Below are positions 47,126-55,548 of a stretch of 64,000 nucleotides of DNA, one piece after another. The stretch spans positions 62,001 through 126,000 of the forward strand of contig NZ_RWKH01000003.1 of the NCBI RefSeq assembly GCF_003984625.1, given 5' to 3'. Every line of letters starts with the position of its first letter. Position 1 is the first letter of the stretch. The position numbers were made by a program, and so were the translations under genes. The notes below the pieces were generated by a model, which worked only from the letters and a program-made list of their open reading frames with translations, was not told the origin of the DNA and searched no databases. The stretch is from Variovorax sp. DXTD-1 (GTDB lineage Bacteria; Pseudomonadota; Gammaproteobacteria; Burkholderiales; Burkholderiaceae_C).

Positions 47126-47377
47126 ATGTCATTGACCCTGTGGATTGCCCTGCATGCACTCGACGCGGTGTTCTGGCTGTGGGTCTTGCGCTGGGGCGGC
47201 GCTACATGGCTCGAAGGCACCTTTGCCTCGGGCTTTCTGGTCAGCATCTTCGCGCCGCGCTGGAGCGCTGAAGGCCTTCGCATGTTCGCGCTCTTGATGC
47301 TGGTGGTGTGCGCCATCAGTTTTCTCGCAGGTGTTTTGGTGCCCTCGCTGCGCTGCTTTTATGGGGGCGCCTGCTGA
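47126..47377 (+). CDS. Small membrane protein of unknown function
   Basis: An 83-residue protein with two TM helices: TLWIALHALDAVFWLWVLRWGG and FALLMLVVCAISFLAGVLVPSL. A short periplasmic or cytoplasmic loop (GTFASGFLVSIFAPRWSAEG) lies between, with Cys residues near the end. It is 33 bp after ndh on the same strand and could be co-transcribed. No family recognised. Confidence 0.58.
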   Translation: MSLTLWIALHALDAVFWLWVLRWGGATWLEGTFASGFLVSIFAPRWSAEGLRMFALLMLVVCAISFLAGVLVPSLRCFYGGAC

Positions 47378-47408
47378 GGCGCTGTTCCGACGGCTTCTCT
47401 CGAACAGC

Positions 47409-47945
47409 TCAGAACAGAAAGTCGTTCGACGATGCGGTCTCGCGCTGGCGCCGCCGCCACTCCCACGGCGCAGTCGGCTTGGCACCGGCCCACAGGCCCA
47501 GGCGCTGTGCACGCGCGCTTTCCTGCAGCTTGAACAATCCGCCGCCGCGCCGCGTGGCGATGCCGTTGAAGTCGTACACCCAGGCCCACCCTTCGGCCAC
47601 CATCCGCGTTCCGGCGTCCTGGCCGTCGCAGTTCACGTCGGCCACCGTGCGGCCGTAGCGGTCGGTGTCGCGTTCGGTGATCACGGCCTGCTCGAAGTAG
47701 CACAGGCGGCTGAGGGCCTGCCTGCTGCGCTGTCCGTAGGGCTGGGCTCGTTCCGGCGCGTCGATGGCGGCGATGCGCACCTTCACTTCCTCGTAGGAGC
47801 CGAAGCGCCCGCAGCGGGCCGTGAGCGTGTCGCCGTCGCTGATGCCCACGACGAGACAGGTTCGCGGCGTGGCCGCGTGCGACAACTGGGGCGAAAGCAG
47901 GGGCAGGAGCGCGAGGCAGACGGCGGCGAGAGAACGCAAACGCAT
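47409..47945 (-). CDS. Exported thermonuclease (SNase) family protein
   Basis: A 178-residue protein. The signal peptide is MRLRSLAAVCLALLPLLSP up to SHA. The SNase domain carries GISDGDTLTARC, the catalytic-loop VRIAAIDAPERAQPYGQRSRQAL (Arg and Asp/Glu of the active site) and DRYGRTVADVNCDG. The calcium-site acidic residues are present, so it is probably an active nuclease in the periplasm or secreted. It has an additional pair of Cys (CYFEQ, NCDG). Confidence 0.88.
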   Translation of the reverse strand: MRLRSLAAVCLALLPLLSPQLSHAATPRTCLVVGISDGDTLTARCGRFGSYEEVKVRIAAIDAPERAQPYGQRSRQALSRLCYFEQAVITERDTDRYGRTVADVNCDGQDAGTRMVAEGWAWVYDFNGIATRRGGGLFKLQESARAQRLGLWAGAKPTAPWEWRRRQRETASSNDFLF

Positions 47946-48030
47946 GGAGCAGAGAGAGAAAAGGAACGTGGCGGAGAAAGCCACGGATTCTCGTTGCGAA
48001 CTGCCCCGGCCCCCGCCCACGAACCCGCTG

Positions 48031-49731
48031 TTACGCGACAGTCTCGTTCTCGTCTTCCTGCAGCAGCCGCCACATCACCTTGCCGCTGCCGCTCTTGGGC
48101 AGCGCGTCGACGAACTGCACCTTGCGCGGAATCTTGTAGACGGCCATGTTCTCGCGGCACCAGTCGATGATTTCCTGCTCGGTGGTGTTCTTGTGCGTGG
48201 CGCGCAGCACCACCACCGCCTTGACCGATTCGCCGCGGTAGCTGTCCCTGGTGGAGATGACGCAGGCCTCCTGGATGGCGGGGTGGCGGAACATCAGCAG
48301 CTCGACCTCGGCGGGCCACACCTTGAAGCCGCTCGCGTTGATCATGCGCTTGAGCCGGTCGGTGATGAAGAAATAGCCGTCCTCGTCCATGCGGCCCATG
48401 TCGCCTGAGCGGAAGAAGCGCTTGCCCTCGAATTCGACAAAAGCCGCCTTCGTCGCGTCAGGCCGTTTCCAGTAGCCCTGGAACACCTCCGGGCCATGGA
48501 TGATGATCTCGCCCGATTCACCGACGGGCATTTCGGCCAGCGTGTCGGGGTCGACCACGCGCGCATCGGTGCTCATGAAGGGGATGCCCAAGCACTGCTG
48601 CTTGGGGTGGTCCGACGGGTTGGTGTGCGACGGCGCCGCGGTTTCGGTAAGGCCGTAGCCCTCCTGGTACTTGAGGCCGTATTGCTCGAACAGGCGCTGC
48701 GCCACGGCCTGCGGCATGGCGGCGCCGCCGCCGCCGATGTGCGTGATGCTCGACAAGTCGTAGCTCGCAAAGTTGGGGCTGGCCATGAGGTCGATCACCA
48801 TGGTCGGGATGTTGGTCCAGCTCGTGACCCTCCAGCGCGAGATGAGCCGCCCTGCCACCTCGCGGTCCCAGCGCGGCATGATGACCAGCGTGCCCGCCGC
48901 AAGGATGGAGGTGTGCATCATGCTCACCACGCCGGTAATGTGGAACATGGGCACCACGGCCAGCACCACCGCTTCGGACGTGGCTTGGCCCCAGAGCTGG
49001 CCGGCCACCGCGTTGTGCATGAGGCTCGAATGGTGATGCACGCAACCTTTGGGAAGACCCGTGGTGCCGCTGGTGTAGGGCAGCAGTGCCATGTCGTTGG
49101 CGCCCACCGCATGCTCGGGCGCCGCGTGGCCGGCCGCCAGCGCATCGGTCCAGGCCATGGCCTTGCCTTGCGCCAGTTCGGGCAGCGGGTGGCGGGTGGT
49201 GAGCCACTCTTTCCATGCCGGCGCGGGCGCGTCGTCGCCGTTTGCATCGGCGTCGAAGGCGTCGGTGAACTGGGTCACGATGAGGTGGTCGAGCTGCTGT
49301 TCGGGCGGCAGCGCGTTGCTGGCCTTGGCCAGCTCGCCGGCCAGGTCGCCGGTGGTGATGGCCACCTTCGCATCGGGGTCGACGATGTAGTGCTTGAGCT
49401 CTTCGGCCCGGTTCATCGGGTTGACCGGCACCACCACGGCGTTGGCGCGCAGGATCGCGAAATGCGCGATCACCAGCTGCGGGCAGTTCTGCATATTGAG
49501 CACCACCCGGTCGCCGCGCTTGACGCCCAGCGCATGCAGCGTGCCTGCCAGGCGCTCGACCTGGCCGGCGAATTCGCGGTAGCTCATCACGCGGCCGAAG
49601 AACACGAGCGCGGCCTTGTCGGGGTAGCGCGCCGCCGAGGTCGCGAGGTTGTGCCACAGCGAGGTGGCGGGAACAGTGATCGAATGCGGGAGGCGCTTGG
49701 GCCAGAACTTGTGGTGCGGGCGTTGTTGCAT
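48031..49731 (-). CDS. AMP-dependent acyl-CoA synthetase/ligase
   Basis: A 566-residue adenylate-forming enzyme. P-loop-like LLPYTSGTTGLPKGCVHHH, EGYGLTETAAPSHTNP (A5), FFRSGDMGRMDEDGYFFITDR (A7/A8) and the C-terminal Lys in PKSGSGKVMWRLL are all present. It activates a fatty or aryl acid to its CoA ester; the chain length is not deducible. The ATG start is preferred over a TTG six bases upstream. It is divergent from OsmC, across an intergenic region with two hairpins. Confidence 0.92.
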   Translation of the reverse strand: MQQRPHHKFWPKRLPHSITVPATSLWHNLATSAARYPDKAALVFFGRVMSYREFAGQVERLAGTLHALGVKRGDRVVLNMQNCPQLVIAHFAILRANAVVVPVNPMNRAEELKHYIVDPDAKVAITTGDLAGELAKASNALPPEQQLDHLIVTQFTDAFDADANGDDAPAPAWKEWLTTRHPLPELAQGKAMAWTDALAAGHAAPEHAVGANDMALLPYTSGTTGLPKGCVHHHSSLMHNAVAGQLWGQATSEAVVLAVVPMFHITGVVSMMHTSILAAGTLVIMPRWDREVAGRLISRWRVTSWTNIPTMVIDLMASPNFASYDLSSITHIGGGGAAMPQAVAQRLFEQYGLKYQEGYGLTETAAPSHTNPSDHPKQQCLGIPFMSTDARVVDPDTLAEMPVGESGEIIIHGPEVFQGYWKRPDATKAAFVEFEGKRFFRSGDMGRMDEDGYFFITDRLKRMINASGFKVWPAEVELLMFRHPAIQEACVISTRDSYRGESVKAVVVLRATHKNTTEQEIIDWCRENMAVYKIPRKVQFVDALPKSGSGKVMWRLLQEDENETVA

Positions 49732-49824
49732 GGTCAAGGCAGACGGACGAAGGAGGGAAAGGAAAAAAGCAGCCCGCAGCCTAAGCCGCCCCGGCCGCGG
49801 CTCCCATCGGGGAAGCCCCCCGGA

Positions 49825-49898
49825 GCGTCACCTTGGTGACGCCCATTCTTCGCACTTTGGACATACCGCGCACGCGCCGTGCGACTACAGACACGGCG
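49825..49898. repeat. Two inverted repeats between divergent genes
   Basis: GCGTCACC-TT-GGTGACGC (49825-49842) and CGCCGTG/CACGGCG with a 10-nt spacer (49875-49881, 49892-49898) lie between the acyl-CoA ligase and osmC promoters. Each could be an operator; the second is followed by GGGCTTTTC on the plus strand and might also attenuate. No binding protein can be assigned. Confidence 0.45.
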
Positions 49899-49957
49899 GG
49901 CTTTTCAGGTGATACCTGTCGGTCCCTCCATCCATCCACCGCAAAGAAGGAACTCTC

Positions 49958-50398
49958 ATGGCAGCAGACAAGCACGCAAGCGTTCACTGGGAAGGCGCCG
50001 GCAAGACCGGCAAGGGCCAGATCAGCACCGAGACCGGCGCCCTCAAGGACTACCCCTACGGCTTCGCGAGCCGCTTCGAGGACGACAAGCGAGGCACCAA
50101 TCCCGAGGAGATCGTCGGCGCAGCCCACGCGGCCTGCTTCACGATGGCCTTTGCCTTCGCGCTCGAGAAAGAAGGCTTCACGGCCACCAAGGTCGACACC
50201 AGAGCCGCCGTGCGGTTGGCCAAGGACGGCGAGGGCTTCAAGATCGACCGCATCGCGCTCGAGCTCGACGCCACCGTGCCCAATCTGGAAGAAGCCAAGT
50301 TCCAGCAGATCGCAGCCGCTGCCAAGGCGGGCTGCCCGCTGTCGAAGGCGCTGGCCAGCGTGCCGGAGATCACGTTGAAGGCGACGCTGGCGGGCTAG
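49958..50398 (+). CDS. osmC: OsmC-type peroxiredoxin
   Basis: A 146-residue OsmC-subfamily protein with both redox Cys in context: AHAACFTMAFAFAL and AAKAGCPLSKAL. The N-terminal half has the swapped beta-sheet (SVHWEGAGKTGKGQISTETG) and the RGTNPEEIVGAAHA motif. It reduces organic hydroperoxides in the cytoplasm. AAGGAA before the ATG is a good ribosome-binding site. It is 44 bp before the Bug receptor gene. Confidence 0.93.
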   Translation: MAADKHASVHWEGAGKTGKGQISTETGALKDYPYGFASRFEDDKRGTNPEEIVGAAHAACFTMAFAFALEKEGFTATKVDTRAAVRLAKDGEGFKIDRIALELDATVPNLEEAKFQQIAAAAKAGCPLSKALASVPEITLKATLAG

Positions 50399-50411
50399 CG
50401 CTGCTGCTTAT

Positions 50412-50441
50412 GATCGTCTCCACTAAAAAGAGGAGACGATC
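50412..50441 (+). promoter_or_regulatory. Perfect stem that buries the ribosome-binding site of the Bug gene
   Basis: GATCGTCTCC and GGAGACGATC form a 10-bp perfect stem around the loop ACTAAAAAGA. The right arm contains GGAGAC, the ribosome-binding site, and ends one base before the ATG. In RNA this would hide the site, so translation may depend on unwinding, on coupling to osmC, or on a regulator. As DNA the same sequence could be an operator. Confidence 0.6.
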
Positions 50442-50442
50442 C

Positions 50443-51420
50443 ATGGCTCACCCCGTCCGCGCCGCCATCCTGGCGGCTTTTTCCATCGCGTCATTCGGCG
50501 CGGCCGCCCCAGCCCTGGCCGCCTATCCCGACAAGCCAATCAAGGTCGTCATCGGATTTCCGGCCGGCGGCCCTCTGGACCAGCATGCACGCCTGCTGAC
50601 CGACAAGCTTCAGGCCGTGCTCGGCCAGCCACTGATCGTCGACTACAAGCCCGGCGCGGGCGGCTCGGTTGGTGCGGACGCCGTCGCCAAGAGCCCGGCC
50701 GACGGCTACACGCTCATGCTGGCCAACACCGGCGTGGCGGTGATCAATGGCGCGCTCTACAGCAAGCTGCCCTACAACACGCAGCGCGACTTCGTTCCCA
50801 TTGCGCGCACCGCAATGCAGCCGCTGGCCCTGCTGGTCACGCCAAAGCTGCCGGTGCAGAACCTCAAGCAGTTCGTGGACTATGCCAAGGCGCGGCCCGG
50901 CCAGGTCAACTACGGCTCGGCCGGCAATGGCGGCATCAGCCACCTGGTGCCAGAGATGTTCAAGACGGCAACGGGCATCTTCATGGTGCACATCCCCTAC
51001 CGCGGCAGCGCCCCGGCGTTTACCGACCTGATGGGCGGTCAAGTGCAGTTCATGGCCGAGTCGATTCCGCAGGCCGCCAACTATCACAAGCAGGGCAAGG
51101 TCCGCGCCCTGGCCGTGACCAGCCGCGAGCGCAACCCGGCGCTGCCCGATGTACCGACGGTCATCGAATCGGGAATCAAGGGTTTCGAGGTGGTGGGCTT
51201 CTACGGTTTCTTCGCCCCGAAGGACACACCCAAGGACGTGGTCGCAAGGTTGAGCGATGCGTTCAAGCAGGTGCTGACCAGCCCCGAGGTGCGCGACCGC
51301 ATGGTGAGTCAGGGGGCAGACCCGGCCTATCTGGGGAGCGAAGATTTCGCGCGCTTTCTTGCCACCGAGACGCCGCGCTGGGACAAGGCGGTGAAGGCTT
51401 CGGGCGCTCGGATGGATTGA
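50443..51420 (+). CDS. Bug-family tripartite tricarboxylate transporter substrate-binding protein
   Basis: A 325-residue periplasmic receptor. Signal peptide (RAAILAAFSIASFGAAAPAL, then AA). The mature part has the Bug motifs YPDKPIKVVIGFPAGGPLDQHAR, VDYKPGAGGSVGADAVAKSPADGYTLML and GKVRALAVTSRERNPALPDVPT. Such proteins bind carboxylates for TctAB permeases, but no permease is adjacent, as is usual for the expanded Bug family of Burkholderiales. Ligand unknown. Confidence 0.93.
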   Translation: MAHPVRAAILAAFSIASFGAAAPALAAYPDKPIKVVIGFPAGGPLDQHARLLTDKLQAVLGQPLIVDYKPGAGGSVGADAVAKSPADGYTLMLANTGVAVINGALYSKLPYNTQRDFVPIARTAMQPLALLVTPKLPVQNLKQFVDYAKARPGQVNYGSAGNGGISHLVPEMFKTATGIFMVHIPYRGSAPAFTDLMGGQVQFMAESIPQAANYHKQGKVRALAVTSRERNPALPDVPTVIESGIKGFEVVGFYGFFAPKDTPKDVVARLSDAFKQVLTSPEVRDRMVSQGADPAYLGSEDFARFLATETPRWDKAVKASGARMD

Positions 51421-51483
51421 TTTCGCGGGTTCGGTGTAGGGTGTCGCTGGCGGGTTCAGTTCAGGGCGTGTGCAAAGGCCACC

Positions 51484-51697
51484 GGGTACTCCCCTCCGCG
51501 AATGTCCCCCGGGGCTGCGCCCCTCCTCCTTTATTTCGCTGCGCGGAGCACCCGATGCCCTGTGCACTGGGGCACGCTCGTGGTGTACCGCTGATCAACG
51601 ACTGCTCCTTACAACGCACCCGCTGGCGGGGTGCCTTGCGCAGCGAAATAAAGGAGGAGGCCGCAGGCCGGGGGACATTCGCGGAGAAAGGTACCCC
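51484..51697. repeat. Inverted-repeat element (type 2)
   Basis: The left arm (51484-51559) and right arm (51629-51697) share, as reverse complements, TCCGCGAATGTCCCCCGG and CTCCTCCTTTATTTCGCTGC, with a spacer of about 70 bp. The arms are about 80% matched. It differs in sequence from the larger element at 42.7-43.3 kb. No protein gene fits here. It sits between the Bug gene and the GntR operon; the 408-bp gap otherwise holds only the GntR operator. Confidence 0.82.
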
Positions 51698-51788
51698 GTC
51701 GGCAGGCGCGCCGCCCCGGACAGCGGCGCCCAAACAAGCGCCACGCACCACCGGCATGCAGCGCAAACCCATTTCGGTGCACATATCT

Positions 51789-51823
51789 TGCATACCAGTT
51801 GGCACAAAAGCTGCTGGTATGCA
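51789..51823 (+). promoter_or_regulatory. Putative GntR operator
   Basis: Perfect 10-bp arms TGCATACCAG and CTGGTATGCA flank a 15-nt spacer and end 5 bp before the ATG of the GntR gene. FCD-type GntR proteins bind short TGGTATACCA-like palindromes, of which each arm is a half, and often repress themselves. Two dimers, or one across the spaced arms, are both possible. Confidence 0.6.
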
Positions 51824-51828
51824 GACCA

Positions 51829-52599
51829 ATGTCTACATCCGCATCCGAAATCAGTGCACGCATCGTAGAAGCGGTGATGGCGCAGAAGCTCGCCCCAGGT
51901 TCGCGCCTGGGCGAACAGCAGTTGGCCATGCTCTTCGATTGCAGCCGCACCATAGTGCGCGAAGCCCTCACCCGCCTGGCAGCGCGCGGCATCGTGACGG
52001 TGAGCGCGCGGCGCGGCTGGTTCGTCATTGAACCTTCGCAGGAAGAAGCGCGCGAAGCCTTCGAGGCGCGCCGCGTCATCGAGCTTGGCCTGATCCGAAG
52101 TACGGGCAGCACCGGCAAGATCGACAAGACCGCGCTGCGCCAGTTGAAGGCGCACCTTCAACGTGAAAAGGCGGCGCTGAAGGAAAGCGACGTCGGGAAC
52201 CGCAGCTTTCTTCTGGGCGACTTTCATGTGTGCCTGGCCGAATGCCTGGGCAACACGCTGCTGGCCGACACGCTGCGCGACTTCACCGCGCGCACCACGC
52301 TGATCGCCATGCTCTATCAAAGCACGCACGACGCAGTGCAGTCGTGCGAAGACCACGTGCAGATCGTTGCCGCACTCGAACGGGGCGACCACGCCGCCGC
52401 CGAAGCCCTGATGGCCGCGCACATCGGCACGGTGCAGTCAGCGCTGCGTGTGCAGGCGCCGACCGATCCGCTCGCGCAACTGCGCGACGCGCTGGCGCCG
52501 CTGCAACAGAACACCGCGGCCAAGCCAAGGCGGCGCAAGGCGGCCGCGTCTTCTCCCAATGACACCGATTCTTCGACTTACCTAGGAGCCCTGCTATGA
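51829..52599 (+). CDS. GntR-family (FCD) transcriptional regulator
   Basis: A 256-residue regulator. The winged helix is ARIVEAVMAQKLAPGSRLGEQQLAMLFDCSRTIVREALTRLAARGIV; the all-helical FCD ligand domain contains FHVCLAECLGNTLLADTLRDF and HVQIVAALERGDHAAAEALMAAHI, with His residues that usually bind a metal. It is the first gene of the amino-acid transporter operon and overlaps the receptor gene by ATGA, so it probably controls uptake of the transported compound. Confidence 0.92.
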   Translation: MSTSASEISARIVEAVMAQKLAPGSRLGEQQLAMLFDCSRTIVREALTRLAARGIVTVSARRGWFVIEPSQEEAREAFEARRVIELGLIRSTGSTGKIDKTALRQLKAHLQREKAALKESDVGNRSFLLGDFHVCLAECLGNTLLADTLRDFTARTTLIAMLYQSTHDAVQSCEDHVQIVAALERGDHAAAEALMAAHIGTVQSALRVQAPTDPLAQLRDALAPLQQNTAAKPRRRKAAASSPNDTDSSTYLGALL

Positions 52600-53396
52600 C
52601 TTTCTCTTCGTCCAAACGCCACCTCGCGCTCGCGCTTGCTTCCGTTGCCATGCTGGCCGCGGCTGGCACCGCCCAGGCCCAGAACGCCCTGGACAACGTG
52701 CTGAAGGCCAAGACCATCAAGATCGCCGTGCCGACCGACTACCCGCCGTACGGCTCGGTCGACAAGAACATGAAGCCCCAGGGCCTGGACGTTGAAATGG
52801 CCGAGCTCATTGCCGCCAAGCTGGGCGTGAAGGTCGAGCTGGTGCCCGTGACCAGCGCCAATCGCATTCCCTACCTGCAGACCCGCAAGGCCGACCTCGT
52901 GATCTCCACGCTGGGCAAGAACGCCGAGCGCGAGAAGGTGATCGAGTTCTCTGCCGCCTACGCCCCCTTCTTCCAGGCCGTGTATGCAGCCAAGAGCATG
53001 AAGCTCACCAGCTTTGCCGACATGGTCGGCAAGACCGTGGCCGTGACGCGCGGCGCAATGGAAGACCAGGAGCTGAACAAGGTGGCGCCGCCGAATGTCG
53101 ACTACCGCCGCTTCGAGGACAACAACGCGACCATCGCCGCCTTCGTGGCCGGCCAGACGCAAACCCTTGCAACCAGCGCGGCGGTGGCGGGCGACATGCT
53201 CGCCAAGAACCCGAAGGTGAACGCCGAGTTCAAGCTGCTGCTGAAAGACAGCCCCTGCTTCATCGGCATTGCCAAGGGCGAGACCGCATTGAAGGCCAAG
53301 GTCAACGAGATCATTGCCGCTGCCAAGAAAGACGGCACGCTGGACACGATGTCTAAGAAGTGGCTCGGCAAGGCCGCCGGCGACCTGCCCGTCTGA
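52596..53396 (+). CDS. Polar amino-acid ABC transporter substrate-binding protein
   Basis: A 266-residue periplasmic receptor of the SBP_bac_3 family. The signal peptide is LALALASVAMLAAAGTAQAQ. Mature motifs: IKIAVPTDYPPYGSVDKNMKPQGLDVEMAELIAAKLGVKVELV, RIPYLQTRKADLVISTLGKNAERE and the C-terminal DGTLDTMSKKWLG. Ligand class is polar amino acids; which one is not deducible. Its start overlaps the regulator stop, and the permeases follow 48 bp downstream. Confidence 0.93.
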   Translation: MTFSSSKRHLALALASVAMLAAAGTAQAQNALDNVLKAKTIKIAVPTDYPPYGSVDKNMKPQGLDVEMAELIAAKLGVKVELVPVTSANRIPYLQTRKADLVISTLGKNAEREKVIEFSAAYAPFFQAVYAAKSMKLTSFADMVGKTVAVTRGAMEDQELNKVAPPNVDYRRFEDNNATIAAFVAGQTQTLATSAAVAGDMLAKNPKVNAEFKLLLKDSPCFIGIAKGETALKAKVNEIIAAAKKDGTLDTMSKKWLGKAAGDLPV

Positions 53397-53444
53397 TCGG
53401 CCACCGCTGAACCCCACGAGTAAAGAAGAGAAGAAGGCGCGCCC

Positions 53445-54101
53445 ATGGAATTCGACTTCGGTGCAGTTCTTGTCGATTGGCGGCTGCTCGCCAAAGGGGT
53501 GGCCTGGACGGTCGGCCTCACGGCCATTGCCACCCTCATCGGCATGGCCGTGGGCGTGGCCTGCGCCTGGGCGCGCGCCAGCGGGCCCGCGTGGCTTCGC
53601 TGGCTGGTCGGCAGCTATGTGGAGCTGATCCGCAACACGCCCTTCATCGTGCAGCTGTTCTTCATCTTCTTCGGGCTGCCGGCTGCGGGCGTCAAACTCA
53701 CCCCGGAGACGGCGTCGATCATTGCGATGGTGCTGAACCTCGGCGCCTACGCCACCGAAATCATTCGCGCCGGCATCGAGGCCACGCCCAAGGGACAGAT
53801 CGAAGCGGCCGTGAGCCTGGCGCTCGACAAGGTGCAGGTGTTCACCCGCGTCATCTTGCCGCCGGCACTCAAGAAGGTATGGCCCGCCATGGTCAGCCAG
53901 ATCATCATCGTGATGCTGGGCTCCGCGGTGTGCGGACAGATTTCCACCGAAGAGCTGAGCTACGCGGCCAACCTGATCCAGAGCCGGAACTTCCGCGCCT
54001 TCGAGGCCTTCATCGTCGCCACACTGGTGTACCTGGCGCTCGCCGTGGGCCTGCGCCGGCTGCTCAACTGGGCCGGGCCAAGATTTTTCTTCGGCCGCTG
54101 A
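53445..54101 (+). CDS. Amino-acid ABC transporter permease, HisM/GlnP-type
   Basis: A 218-residue permease with five TM helices, starting with a periplasmic N-terminus. The EAA loop is EAAVSLALDKVQVFTRVILPPALKKVWPAMV, which docks on the ATPase. YVELIRNTPFIVQLFFIFFGLP is the conserved TM segment of the HisMQ subfamily. It pairs with the second permease 18 bp downstream. Confidence 0.92.
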   Translation: MEFDFGAVLVDWRLLAKGVAWTVGLTAIATLIGMAVGVACAWARASGPAWLRWLVGSYVELIRNTPFIVQLFFIFFGLPAAGVKLTPETASIIAMVLNLGAYATEIIRAGIEATPKGQIEAAVSLALDKVQVFTRVILPPALKKVWPAMVSQIIIVMLGSAVCGQISTEELSYAANLIQSRNFRAFEAFIVATLVYLALAVGLRRLLNWAGPRFFFGR

Positions 54102-54119
54102 AAGAAGAGGGAAAAACAT

Positions 54120-54773
54120 ATGGTCGATTTTTCTCTCTGGGACATCCTGCGCAACCTGCTCATGGCGCTGCGCTGGACTGTCGTGCTTTCGCTCATCGCC
54201 TTTGTCGGCGGCGGGCTGGTGGGCGGCCTGTTGCTGTTCCTGCGCTTGGGCGGCGGCAGCATCATGAACCGGGGCGTCGGCTTGTACGTGCAGCTTTTCC
54301 AGGGCACGCCGCTGCTCATGCAGCTGTTTCTTGCCTACTTCGGCATTGCGCTGTTCGGTGTCGATGTGTCTGCCTGGACCGCGGCCAGCGTGGCGCTCAC
54401 GCTCTACACCAGCGCCTTTCTCACCGAAATATGGCGTGGCTGCGTGGCCTCCATTCCCAAGGGGCAATGGGAGGCTTCGGGCAGCCTGGCGCTGAGCTTT
54501 GCCGAGCAGATGCGCCATGTGATCCTGCCGCAGGCCGTGAAGATCGCCATTGCGCCGACGGTGGGCTTTCTGGTGCAGGTGATCAAGGGCACGGCGCTCG
54601 CCTCGGTGATCGGCTTTGTCGAGCTCACCAAGGCAGGCAGCATGATTTCGAACGCCACCTTCCAGCCCTTTGTGGTGTTCAGCTGCGTGGCGCTGCTTTA
54701 CTTTGTGCTGTGCTTCCCGGTAAGCCTGTACGCCAAGAACCTCGAGAGGAAATCCCATGGCCGCCATGCTTGA
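54120..54773 (+). CDS. Amino-acid ABC transporter permease, second subunit
   Basis: A 217-residue permease of the same family. VQLFQGTPLLMQLFLAYFGIALF corresponds to the first permease's conserved segment and WEASGSLALSFAEQMRHVILPQAVKIAIAP to the EAA loop. Two different permeases imply a heterodimeric channel. Its last 17 bp overlap the start of the ATPase gene. Confidence 0.92.
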   Translation: MVDFSLWDILRNLLMALRWTVVLSLIAFVGGGLVGGLLLFLRLGGGSIMNRGVGLYVQLFQGTPLLMQLFLAYFGIALFGVDVSAWTAASVALTLYTSAFLTEIWRGCVASIPKGQWEASGSLALSFAEQMRHVILPQAVKIAIAPTVGFLVQVIKGTALASVIGFVELTKAGSMISNATFQPFVVFSCVALLYFVLCFPVSLYAKNLERKSHGRHA

Positions 54774-55524
54774 AACCCAGGCTTCCGCCGCGCCGATCGT
54801 GCGCGTGACCGCGCTGCGCAAATCGTACGGTGCCAACGAAGTGCTCAAGGGCATCGACCTTGAAGTGAAGCGCGGCGAGGTCATCGCCATCATCGGCAAG
54901 AGCGGCTCGGGCAAGAGCACGCTGCTGCGCTGCATCAACGGGCTTGAGGCGTTCCAGGAAGGCTCGCTCACGGTCGACGGCAAGCCCTTGCTGCACGAGA
55001 GCGCCATGGCCATGCGCGAGCTGCGGCAGCGCGTGGGCATGATCTTCCAGAGCTTCAACCTTTTTCCGCACCTCACCGTCGGCAAGAACGTGATGCTCGC
55101 GCCCACGCTGGTGAAAAAGCGCAGCAGCATGGAAGCGGCCTCGCAAGCGCGCAAGCTGCTCGACCGCGTGGGCCTGGCCGAAAAGTTCGACGCCATGCCC
55201 GACCAGCTTTCGGGCGGCCAGCAGCAGCGCGTGGCCATTGCACGCGCGCTGGCGATGGAGCCGGCGGTGTTGCTGTGCGACGAAATCACTTCCGCGCTCG
55301 ACCCCGAGCTGGTCGGCGACGTGCTGCGCGTGGTGGAGTCGCTGGCCGATGAAGGAATGACGCTCCTGATGGTCACGCACGAGATGAGCTTTGCGCGCAA
55401 GGTGAGCGACCGCCTGATCTTCATGCACCAGGGCCGCGTGCATGAGATGGGGCCGCCGGCGGAACTGTTCGGCAATCCGCAGACGCCCGAACTGAAGCAG
55501 TTTCTCTCGTCGTTGCACGACTAA
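54757..55524 (+). CDS. Amino-acid ABC transporter ATP-binding protein
   Basis: A 255-residue ATPase. Walker A is GKSGSGKST, the ABC signature LSGGQQQRVAIARAL, Walker B VLLCDE with the catalytic Glu, and the switch His in VTHEMSFARKVSDRLIFM. One variation: the segment after Walker B reads CDEITSALDPE where CDEPTSALDPE is usual. It powers the receptor and permeases encoded just upstream. Confidence 0.94.
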   Translation: MAAMLETQASAAPIVRVTALRKSYGANEVLKGIDLEVKRGEVIAIIGKSGSGKSTLLRCINGLEAFQEGSLTVDGKPLLHESAMAMRELRQRVGMIFQSFNLFPHLTVGKNVMLAPTLVKKRSSMEAASQARKLLDRVGLAEKFDAMPDQLSGGQQQRVAIARALAMEPAVLLCDEITSALDPELVGDVLRVVESLADEGMTLLMVTHEMSFARKVSDRLIFMHQGRVHEMGPPAELFGNPQTPELKQFLSSLHD

Positions 55525-55548
55525 GGCGACCGAGGCGGAAAGCTTTCG

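Noticed and set aside
51417..51868. Short frames over the second inverted repeat
   Set aside because: No ribosome-binding site or domain; they exist only because the arms lack stops.
52578..55475. 965-codon minus-strand frame across the ABC transporter operon
   Set aside because: It lies antisense to four clear genes and has no domain or ribosome-binding site.
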